NCBI GenBank assembly: GCA_002049455.2
Contig: KV919082.1
Location: 22,799-86,798, forward strand
Length of the DNA stretch: 64,000 bases
Source of the DNA: Porphyra umbilicalis
Taxonomy: Eukaryota; Rhodophyta; Bangiophyceae; Bangiales; Bangiaceae
Direction of reading: 5' to 3'
Both the position numbers and the translations under genes were made by a program. Each line of letters begins with the position of its first letter. Positions within the stretch are counted from its first letter, which is position 1. The notes beneath the pieces were generated by a model, which made no database searches, was not told the DNA's origin, and was given only the letters and a program-made list of their open reading frames with translations. Positions 20,661 to 28,671 of this stretch are shown here, in pieces.

Positions 20661-22665
20661 CCGCGTAGGGGGGCTCCACCTCCTGCCCCTCGGACGACCT
20701 CGGGCGTTTCCCCCGCGTGGTCCCCCCGCTCCGCCGCGACCCGGTTGCCCCCGCCGTCGACCGGGCCGCCCCATCGGCGCCGACCGGCGACCGGCCGCGC
20801 CGCGCGTCGCCCGGTCGGGGCGCCGCCGCGCCGCCGTCCGCCCGCCCTGACGCTCCAGCGGACGCCGGCGGCTTCCGCCGGCGCGTCGACGCCGCTGGCG
20901 GTGACCACGACCGCCGGCTACCTCCCGCGGCTTCCCCCGCCGCGCCACTCCGTTGCGACGCCGCCGGCGGCGGCGTTGCCCGTCCCGGCGTCGGCCCGCG
21001 CCGAGGGCGAGGCGTGCCGCGTCCCGGCGGCGGTGTCCGGCGCGACCCCGTCGCCCGACGCGACGACCCCCGAACGGGCGACCGTGTCCGCGTTGTCGAC
21101 GCCGACGCCGACGGGGACCGCGACGGCACCCACTGGGCGTCGTCCCGGGCCTGCCCCCTCGGCGACGACCGCGACGGGGACCGCGAAGGCACCCACTGGG
21201 CGTCGTCCCGGGCACGCCCCCTCGGCGACGACCGCGACGGCGACACGGCCCGCCATGACGGCGATCCCGAGCCTGCCGCCGCCGCGTCCTCCCGGGCCGC
21301 GTCGCTGTCCCCGCCCCGGGTGGGCCCCGCCCCCACGTTCCCGGACGCCCCCGGCGGCCCCCGCGCCGTGGAGCTCTGCGACGTCGCGCGCTCGGCCCGA
21401 CTTGGGAAGTTGACGCCCCTAGCATCCAACGCTAGTCGAAACCCGTATGGGTTCGCCGCGTCGTCCGCCTCCGCCGGCAACGGCGTCTGCCCGAGCGGCA
21501 AACCCGCAGCCGCCACCACGTCTCCCCATTTGGGGAGCAGAACCGCCATGCCTTGGAGCAGCCGCTGCAGCCGGGCGTGCTCGTCCGCACTCCCCTCCGC
21601 CATGTCGTCCAGCCGGAGACGCTCCAGCCGGTGGAGAAGGGCTGAAGAGATGCGGTGGACCCGCCCGCCGGCGAGGTCCGCCAGCAGCGCGATGGCGGTG
21701 AGCTGCACGCGCTCCACCACGTACATGTCCCACAAGCAGCTGCGGTCGTCCCCCATCATGCGGTCGTAATAATACGACAGCACGGTGGGGTACGCCACGT
21801 GCAGCCCCCGCGGCAGCTCCAACTCGCCCAGCGCCTCCGGCACGCGCCGCCAGCCGGCTCGGTTCAAGCCCTTGGCATGGTGGCCCGCCGTCATCAGGTA
21901 CGGGACGTCGTCGCCCTTGCGCGCCCGAACGTCCACCTCCTTCCGCGCTTGGTTTACCGCCACGCGGTCGCCCTCCGCCAAAAGGAGCGTCAGATCGCGC
22001 CCAACCCGCTCGGGTTTCGGCCAGGAGCTGATGGCCGGGCACTCGTACGGCAGGACCGCCCGTGGCGCCGCCCCCGCGTCCACACGACGGGCGTTCTTGT
22101 CCGCCGCCTCTTCGTAGTAGTACGCCGCCGCGTCCATCGCCTCCCGGTGCTGCGCCTCGGCGGCCTGCACGTACCCGAGGTCCGCCGACGTCCGTAGATA
22201 CGGAAGCGACAACTCCGTCAGGTACTCCGCCGGTGGGGTCACCGCGTCCGGCATGAGGCTCATCAGACGGCCCCAGCAGTGCGCCACCCACGGCACCCAC
22301 TCGCGGAGGACAGTCTCGTTCTCGTGCTCCCTCACGAAGGCGTACGCCGTCCGGACGAACCACGACGGCAACGCCGTCCCGAAGCGCGCCACCTCGCGGC
22401 TGAAGCGGACGGCCAACTCGCCATCGCACCGCTGCGAGTGCACCTCGTGGATGCCGCCGTGCCAGTACGCCATGCGTACGCCGGGCTGCATGCGCTCGAC
22501 CGCCGGCTGGTTCCGCGGGTCTGGCCCCGGCACCCGCTCCCGCTCCGGCACCTCGTCGTGGTCCGCCAATACGCACTCGGCGTACCGCCGCAGCCCCGCC
22601 CTCAACGCGTCCCGCAAGGACGGCGCGATGTAGGCCATCGCCGCCGCTTCCCCGGTCGCCGCCAT
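20581..22665 (-). CDS. Antisense accessory protein of the young Ty3 element
   Basis: Function unknown. 694 codons from ATG at 22665 on the strand opposite to gag-pol, occupying the space between pol and the 3' LTR. The first 430 residues or so are of normal complexity and mostly helical (for example PSWFVRTAYAFVREHENETV, LPYLRTSADLGYVQAAEAQ, ALLHRLERLRLDDMAEGS), with many Tyr, Trp and His. The C-terminal 260 or so are Ser/Arg/Pro-rich, with a 21-residue tandem repeat (63-bp period near 21125 and 21188, containing ARDDAQWVPSR). Arg-rich tails suggest nucleic-acid binding. The older element has a gene in the same place and orientation. I see no clear similarity in the N-terminal parts, apart from a weak EV-R, LP-F-R, YA, ET pattern. 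The gene would need its own promoter near the 3' LTR. The true C-terminus probably lies in the shifted frame at 20261-20660. Confidence 0.65.
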   Translation of the reverse strand: MAATGEAAAMAYIAPSLRDALRAGLRRYAECVLADHDEVPERERVPGPDPRNQPAVERMQPGVRMAYWHGGIHEVHSQRCDGELAVRFSREVARFGTALPSWFVRTAYAFVREHENETVLREWVPWVAHCWGRLMSLMPDAVTPPAEYLTELSLPYLRTSADLGYVQAAEAQHREAMDAAAYYYEEAADKNARRVDAGAAPRAVLPYECPAISSWPKPERVGRDLTLLLAEGDRVAVNQARKEVDVRARKGDDVPYLMTAGHHAKGLNRAGWRRVPEALGELELPRGLHVAYPTVLSYYYDRMMGDDRSCLWDMYVVERVQLTAIALLADLAGGRVHRISSALLHRLERLRLDDMAEGSADEHARLQRLLQGMAVLLPKWGDVVAAAGLPLGQTPLPAEADDAANPYGFRLALDARGVNFPSRAERATSQSSTARGPPGASGNVGAGPTRGGDSDAAREDAAAAGSGSPSWRAVSPSRSSPRGRARDDAQWVPSRSPSRSSPRGQARDDAQWVPSRSPSASASTTRTRSPVRGSSRRATGSRRTPPPGRGTPRPRRGPTPGRATPPPAASQRSGAAGEAAGGSRRSWSPPAASTRRRKPPASAGASGRADGGAAAPRPGDARRGRSPVGADGAARSTAGATGSRRSGGTTRGKRPRSSEGQEVEPPYAAHHKWYRVGPLRLRATRSGRTFRRRP

Positions 22666-22885
22666 CCGACCAAGTCGGCAGCACGCCCACGCCGATGGCG
22701 TCCGCGCGTGCCGCCTCCGCCGCCGCCGACCGCGTCGTCCGCCTCCGTCGGCGACAACGTCTGCCCGAGCGGCAAACCCGCCGCACGCCCACGCCGATGG
22801 CGTCCGCGCGTGCCGCCCCCCGTCGCCGGCGCCCCGCGTTCTTCAACGCTGCCCCCGCCGGTCCCCGCACGGCGGTATGTCCGCG

Positions 22886-23230
22886 CTGGCGCCGCTCGCC
22901 GCCGCGTGCTGCCCGCGCGCGCGCCCCCACGCGACCCGCGTCGCCTGGTGGCCCCGCCCTGCGCCTGCGCGCTGGCGCCGCTCGCCGCCGCGTGCTGCCC
23001 GCGCGCGCGCCCCCACGCGACCCGCGTCGCCTGGTGGCCCCGCCCTGCGCCTGCGCGCTGGCGCCGCTCGCCGCCGCGTGCTGCCCCGCGCGCGCCCCCA
23101 CGCGACCCGCGTCGCCTGGTGGCCCCGCCCTGCGCCTGCGCGCTGGCGCCGCTCGCCGCCGCGTGCTGCCCGCGCGCGCGCCCCCACGCGACCCGCGTCG
23201 CCTGGTGGCCCCGCCCTGCGCCCTCGCGCT
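22886..23230 (+). repeat. Array of four 86-bp tandem repeats
   Basis: Units beginning CTGGCGCCGCTCGCCGCCG start at 22886, 22972, 23058 and 23143; the third is 85 bp because one base of a C/G tract is missing. A partial fifth begins at 23228. The array lies between the antisense gene start (22665) and the polypurine tract, so it may act in transcription of the antisense gene or reflect slippage during reverse transcription. Confidence 0.92.
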
Positions 23231-23291
23231 GGCGACCCCCGAGCGGCCCCGCATCCGTCCTTGCTGGCGGGTGACCGCCAGGTCTTGGCCC

Positions 23292-23299
23292 GAGGGGGG
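23292..23299 (+). promoter_or_regulatory. Polypurine tract
   Basis: GAGGGGGG lies directly before the 3' LTR (TGTTGC at 23300), the expected place of the plus-strand primer. Confidence 0.8.
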
Positions 23300-23702
23300 T
23301 GTTGCATTCGGCAGGGGCTAAGTCCAGTACTTATGCCCCTGCCGGGACTTGCGCCCGTCTCTCCGTACTTCGGAATGCGGCCTGTGGGACGGCTGTCCCT
23401 CCCTAAGTAGCCCCCCCTATTCGGGCCAGGGGCTACTCATACGTCTCTCTTTTTCGTCTGTTTTCGTCTTGTTATCACGGCGCCGGCCTTGCCCCGCGCC
23501 GCCCCGTCTTGCTCGCCATCTAAATCTTGGCGTCCCTCTCGAGTCCTAGCCTTTGAGCGCCTTTGCGCCGTCTAGGTCCTCTCGGTAGGTTGACCCTTTA
23601 GGTCCTTCTCTTTTGTACTGTCAGTGTGGTTCTAGGGTATTTGTTCGCGCCTTCTTTGTTGCCGGTTCTAGGGTATTTGTTCGCGCCTTCTTTGTTGCCA
23701 CA
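23300..23702 (+). repeat. 3' LTR of the young Ty3 element
   Basis: 403 bp. Like the 5' LTR but with a 36-bp unit starting GGTTCTAGGG duplicated in tandem (23628-23663 and 23664-23699), which explains the length difference exactly. Three other substitutions separate it from the 5' LTR. Confidence 0.95.
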
Positions 23703-23707
23703 GTCAC
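23703..23707. repeat. Target-site duplication, right copy (GTCAC)
   Basis: Matches 13271-13275 and directly follows the 3' LTR of the young element. Confidence 0.93.
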
Positions 23708-25868
23708 TGCTGACGCGTTTCTCCTCGCCGTCAATGTCAATGACAAACGTGGAGGCGTCCGCGTCTGCATCAATGACCACGAAGGGTCCGATGGCTTTGC
23801 TTTGCAGCTTGTTTTGCAGATTGTGGTTAGTCGTATCTACGTAGTCGCCGATCTTGACGTCCCCATTGCGGGTTGCGACCCGATGGTCGAAGTTACGTTT
23901 GTAACGTTGTTGCGTCTTACGCAAGGCCTCAACTACGATGGGGATCTGCTTGCGCAGGCGGGCCATGACCTCGCGTTTGCGAGCTGAGGGTGACCCGTCC
24001 TTGAGCGTTCCCTTATTGATAAGCGGAGTGCCCGGGGGCAAGTTGCGAACCGTGAGGTTGGGGATCCGCCTTGGGATAACGAGCTCAAATGGGGCGATGC
24101 CCGTCGACCGATGTGGTTGGCTATTATACGCCATGGTGAATACCGGGAGTAGCTCATCCCATCGTGATGGGTCGTCGGCGACGTAGTGTCGCAGCTGAGT
24201 AGCCATGGTACGATTGTACCGTTCGACTTGCCCATTGGTTTGGGGATGATACGCCGTGGTGCGAACCGTTGCAATGCCAAGCATTTTCATCACAGCGATG
24301 AAGAAGTTCGACATGAACTGGGGCCCTTGGTCCGATAGGATCCGGTCCGGTGGCCCGTAGGCTGACACCCACGCGTCGATGATGGCTGACGCCACGGACA
24401 TGGCCGTGATTCGCCGCCAGGCGACGCACTTGGTGAGCTTGGCGAAGCGGTCGGTGATATCCAAGATGAAGCGGTTGCCCTTCTTGGAGGCCGGGATGGG
24501 CCCAAAGATGTCAACGGACAGCTCCGTGAGAGGCTCGGTAGCCTGGAATAGGATCAAGGGCGTGGTGTGTCGCCGCAAGGCGAGGCGATTTTGCGCACAC
24601 GTTGTGCATTTGGTGATGGTCGAATGAATATCCGTCACCATGGAAGGCCAGTAGTATGCCTTACGCATTTTGTAATACATCCGGTTCATACCAGGATGGG
24701 CGGCCACGTTTGCGTGGTGCTCGAGGGTCAACACGCGTTCGCGTAGAGACTTTGGAATAACCAGTTGATTGCCGTAAGGCGCACGGCGGTACAGAGCGTG
24801 ATGCTCATCGCGGAAGAAGGCCTTGGCCGTTCCGCGCTCCACGCGAGTGGAAATCTCGACGCAGAAGTCGTCTGTTTGTTGTGCTTCGACAACATCGTCG
24901 AACTCCACCGGTTCCGGTGTGTCGGTACCCGTGTACCTCCCCGTTCTTAAGCCGTTGGCCGTCTCGGCCAATGCCAGGCAAGGTATATCATCATGGATAT
25001 CTTCTGGCGGCGCCACCGTAGAGGCGCGCGACAGGAAGTCGGGCAAGTGGTGCGATGCACCTGGTTTTTAAACCATATCGAATGTGTATTCGGAGAGGCG
25101 AAGGCGCCATCGCATCAAGCGTCCGCTTAAGTCGGTCGTGCTGTAGATCCAGCTAAGTGCTTGGTGATCCGTTCGGATGAGGACCCGTTTTCCGTCGAGG
25201 AAGTGCCTCAACTTGAGGACAGCCCACACGACGCCGAGGCATTCTCGCTCCGTGGTGGAGTAGTTTTGCTCTGCAGCAGTGAGTCCTCGGCTCCAATATC
25301 CGACAGGATGAAGCAGTTCGCCCGGCTCCTCCTGGAGGAGGGTACAACCAACTTGGTCGGCGCATGCGTCCACGTCAACGACGAGCTTCCGATTGGCTTT
25401 CGGTAAGGCAAGTACCGGTGGGCACAACAGTGCGTTGCGAAGGTCCTCGAAGGCGGCGATAGCCACGTCCGTCGGTGGTGGTAAATCCGGTGGGATCTCG
25501 GCCCTAGTTAGGGCGTTCAGGGGCTTTGCTCGTTTCGCAAAGTCTTTGACAAACCGTCGATAGACGTTGCACATGCCCAAGAAGCTTTTCAGCTGGTTCT
25601 TGGTACTTGTGAACTGGGCATGCTTCAGAGCATCCACGTTCTTGTTGTGCACGTGCAGTTGCCCAGGGCGGTCAATGTGTCCTAGGTACTCGACTTCGTC
25701 GGAGAACCACGTGCACTTTTACAAGTTGAGGGTAACCCCGGCTTCGCGGAGACGGTGAAGAACCGTTTCAACGTCTTTGACGTGTTGTTCCGCGTTTGCG
25801 GAGAAGATGATGACATCGTCTAAGTAGACAAGGCATATCTGCCACTTCAAGCGCGAGAGGATAATATC
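23703..25868 (-). pseudogene. Older Ty3/Gypsy element: pol 5' segment (reverse transcriptase C-half, RNase H, integrase)
   Basis: Read on the minus strand from 25868. It begins inside the reverse transcriptase just before the YLDD box (25815-25826), then RNase H (DVDACADQVGCTLLQ, RTDHQALSWIY, HHLPDFLSR), then integrase with the zinc part (HPGMNRMYY, CTTCAQNR) and the DDE motifs (DIFGPI, LSDQGPQF, QTNGQVERYNRTM), ending in the GPF module at the GTCAC target site. Two in-frame stops are seen, TAA at 25719-25721 and TAA at 25068-25070, the latter where relatives have a residue before KPG. The front of the element (5' LTR, gag, protease, RT fingers) is absent: homology stops at 25868, where a TIR-bearing element begins. 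About 60% identity to the young element by eye marks it as a relative, not a copy. Confidence 0.92.
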
Positions 25869-26776
25869 CAGGCCTCACCAAGAGTATTTCGGGAAGGGTA
25901 TCACTCGAGTATATTTTTCGGGTATATACTCATACTCGCGGGATTTTTCGGTCCTTCCCCAATACCCATACTCGGTGAATGAGCAGTGGTCAGATACCCG
26001 CGAAACCTGACGTCCATGGGTATCAAGAGTGTTACTCGTACTCTCGATTCTGGATAATTCGACACTTTTGACGGTGAATTGACCGGATACTACCACATCA
26101 AATCGATGCCTGGCAATCTGAGCAGAGGCAGAGCGTGCGATTCGGGCCAACATCACGCATCTGCATGCGTACGAAGCGAGTGACAGCCCACCATCCACCC
26201 TCTTGCGCTCTTAGGCGTCCCTCATCCTTCTCTGCTCTCCCCGTTCCTCCGCCCAGATCTTCATCCTCGCCCACCACGCGGCGCGGCGGCGGTCACCTTC
26301 CCAACCCTCCCGTTCGTCTCACCTTTCGCGAGCCTCTCGCTCGCTCCTTGCACTTCCACCGAGAGTTCCAATCGGTCCTTGGGGTGGACGCATTCGACAG
26401 GGCCTGTAGCCCTGATCGCCGCCCGGTCGGACTCAGTGACAATGCTCATTCGGGCCGAGGAGCCAACGGAGGTCCGGCACCACGACGACATCAGCCGCTT
26501 AACGAATAAGTTGGTATCAAAACTACAAAGTTAGCTGCACGAAGGAAATATGCATTCCTGTGAAAGGTATACGCATACCCGCGGCTCGGAACGACATTGG
26601 ATACCGACGTCCCAAAACTTCAAGGGTATGTACTCTTGATACCCGCTCTGTCAAGTTTGAGCGATACTCATACTCGGACGTCTCAAAGCCGGCTCACTGT
26701 CAGCCAATACTCGGTGGCTGGATCCGAGCCACATACCGTACTCGTGGCTGAAACTGATACCCTTGGTGAGGCCTGT
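25869..26776. mobile_element. Candidate TIR element (hAT-like ends) abutting the old RT
   Basis: The left end begins CAGGCCTCACCAAGAGTAT (25869) and the right end, read inward on the other strand from 26776, begins CAGGCCTCACCAAGGGTAT, so the inverted repeats match at 18 of 19 positions. The subterminal regions contain many GTATAC/ATACCC/ATACTC motifs on both sides (25905-26060 and 26565-26765), as is usual for transposase-binding arrays. Flanking 8-mers do not match, so either one flank was lost or the ends belong to different copies. No transposase is encoded. The element ends exactly where the old Ty3 homology ends. Confidence 0.6.
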
Positions 26777-26903
26777 TCGCAACCGACGTTGCTGGGTATG
26801 CTCTCAGAGAGGCCTTTGAGGCCAGAATTGAGGCGCGGCTCACGCCTCTCACTGGGGTCGTAGAGGCAGAATCGGGGACGCGTCCCCAATTCGTCGTTTA
26901 CGG

Positions 26904-28427
26904 CAGAGGTGTGATTTAAATCATTTGTGGCGCCGGGTAAAGGCGATTTAAATCAACCCTTGATTTTTATTCGTATGACGTGATTTTTATTGGTTTAATT
27001 CAACGGGCATTATTTAAATAACTTAGGCTCATTATGCATGAATATAAGTACATATACCACGTGATAAGGCCTGATAAGGACCACTAACGCTGGTGTTTTC
27101 CTTCGTGTCGTGTGCGGTGGGCGTCACCGACTGGGCGGCCGTCGACAAGTCGGGGGGGGAGCGAGCGGCAGGGGATGAAGACGGCGACGGGGTGCGGGGG
27201 GGGGGTCCGCCGCCGCCCTACCCGGCGGTCACCGCCGTGGCGGAGGTGACCGCCGCCACCGCCGCCGCCGCCGCCACCGCGGCGAACCTGTCGTGGCCGC
27301 CCGTGATGGCGGTGTGGGTCGCCCTCGGCACCACGATGACGAGGGAGCGCGCGGGAGTTTCCGAGGCTGCCACCGTCGATGGCGGCACCATGGCCGTGTT
27401 GCTCTCCGCTCTCGCGGCCGCCGTGGCGGGCGGCGCGTCGACGGCGGTGCTTGACGCCGGCGACCGCCTCGCTACCCTCACCGCTGTCGCGTCTGCCATG
27501 GCGCGCATGCCGCCGCCAACCCGTGGGTGCCGGTCGAATTGGTCGCCCGGGGGGGGTGCTGGCACTCACCGCCGTGCTCGTCGCCCTGCCCCTGCCGGCG
27601 CCCGCCGACGGTGCGGCGTCGCGCCCGCCGCCGCAGCCGCCGCCGTCGCCGCCGGTGCTCGCTGCGCCGGCAGCTGTGGCGGCAGCCCTTCGCGTCGCCA
27701 CCCGTGGCAGTGAAGCCGCCAAAGCCGCCGTCGACGCGCCACTCCCTGCCGACGGCGGAGGGCGGTCCGGGTTGGACGTGGTCCGGGGTACGCCGGCGGC
27801 GGCCGCCGTGGCCGCGGCGGCGGCGGGCGGCGCTTCGGCAGGTACCCGCCCCGCCGCGCTCGCCACCACCGCGATGGTGTGGTCCCTCCTCACCCCCGAC
27901 CACGCGTCGACGGCCGTGGCGGGCGTGTTTTCCCGCGCCCGCTGCTTGGCGTGCGTCGCCTCTGCGGGCCCTCCGCCCATCGCCGTCGGTGGCGTCGGCG
28001 GCGGGGTTGAGGGCGGGAACCCTCCCCTCCCCCCCCCCTCCCCCCACTCCTTCCCCTCCCCGCCCCGCTCGTCGCTCTCCTGCCGCCCGCGGGGACCCCC
28101 GCCGCGGATCCGCACCTGGTCACGGCGGCGCTCACTACGCTCCGCTCGGTCGCCGTCGTTGACGCGGCGTGCGCGGCGCTCATGACTCCCATCCTCGCCG
28201 TCGCGGCGTTGCGCGCCCCACCCCGCTCTGTCACCGTCACGCTGGCGGTCGGTGAGAGTTCAACGATGACCATGCTCGCTCGTCGGTGCACACCCGCAGT
28301 GTCAGGTCGCATCAGTGTAAGCAGGACAATGCCCATGTGATTTAAATCATGAGACCCTCCGAGTAAATTATTTAAATCATGAAAATCAGCATGATTTAAA
28401 TCAAATAAAAATCACCTCCCATCTCTG
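26904..28427. mobile_element. hAT-type non-autonomous element with GC-rich cargo
   Basis: The ends are CAGAGGTGTGATTTAAATC (26904) and, inverted, CAGAGATGGGAGGTGATTT (28427), so both termini are CAGAG. The element is flanked by an 8-bp direct repeat GTTTACGG (26896-26903 and 28428-28435), the target duplication length of the hAT superfamily. The subterminal 100-200 bp are AT-rich with repeated GATTTAAATC motifs. The middle (about 27090-28340) is extremely GC-rich and unlike the ends, so it is probably acquired DNA. No transposase is present. Confidence 0.85.
27093..28340 (+). pseudogene. GC-rich gene fragment carried by the hAT-type element
   Basis: On the plus strand, protein-like helical Ala/Val/Thr-rich segments appear in succession, but in different frames: VTAVAEVTAAT and MAVLLSALAAAVAGG (27230-27480), ALTAVLVALPLP and TTAMVWSLLTPDHASTAVAG (27550-27950), then HLVTAALTTLRSVAVVDAAC (about 28115-28175) up to a stop near 28338. 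Frame changes coincide with G and C runs (27548-27556, 28028-28046). The spacing of the helices recalls armadillo/HEAT-type repeat proteins, but I cannot assign a family. No ATG fits the beginning, as expected for a captured, 5'-truncated gene. A minus-strand ORF (27084-28115) overlaps and looks like a shadow. Confidence 0.35.
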
Positions 28428-28536
28428 GTTTACGGCCTCTGGGAGAGGGGTATTTTCTCTCGACCACTCATGTTTTGGCACGTTGCAGCTGTCTTTTCAT
28501 ATGCTCAATGTAAAGCTCAGAGCCAGAAGAGCCGGC

Positions 28537-28671
28537 TTATTGTGCTTCTCACAAAAACTGGATCCGCAACATCCGCTTCAGCATCATGAACCGCCCCCTG
28601 AGCCAATGAAACAGTGATTTTGCAACGGAAGCTGATGCACCGAGGTCCAGTTTTTGTGAGAAGCACAATAA
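28537..28671. mobile_element. 135-bp MITE with perfect 26-bp inverted repeats
   Basis: Positions 28537-28562 and 28646-28671 are perfect reverse complements over 26 bp, beginning TTATTGTGCTTCTCAC. Reading TA as the target duplication gives ends TTGTGCTTCTC, which fits a Tc1/mariner-type miniature element. The 83-bp interior has no coding capacity. Confidence 0.85.

Larger units (their letters stand above)
13276..23702 (+). mobile_element. Young full-length Ty3/Gypsy chromovirus with antisense gene
   Basis: A complete element of 10,427 bp. In order: 5' LTR (13276-13642), primer-binding site, gag, a -1 frameshift signal, protease, reverse transcriptase, RNase H, integrase, chromodomain, a methyltransferase-like domain, an antisense gene, an 86-bp repeat array, a polypurine tract and the 3' LTR (23300-23702). 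LTRs begin TG and end CA, and 5-bp GTCAC duplications flank the element. The LTRs differ by only three substitutions over 367 aligned bases plus one 36-bp duplication, so insertion was recent. It sits inside an older relative (12389-13275 and 23703-25868). Two single-base-type frame breaks (about 18123-18127 in pol and about 20640 in the antisense gene) may make this copy defective, or may be sequence errors. It is known from its protein families to replicate through an RNA intermediate. Confidence 0.95.

Noticed and set aside
22886..23230. CRISPR-like array
   Set aside because: Units are directly adjacent 86-bp copies without unique spacers, inside a eukaryotic retrotransposon.
25870..26775. 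AGGCCT on both sides as a target-site duplication
   Set aside because: AGGCCT is palindromic and more simply part of the inverted repeat (CAGGCCTCACC at both ends), so it does not prove a duplication.
27084..28115. Minus-strand ORF inside the hAT element as a transposase
   Set aside because: No DDE or dimerisation motif; Arg/Gly-rich shadow of GC-rich DNA.
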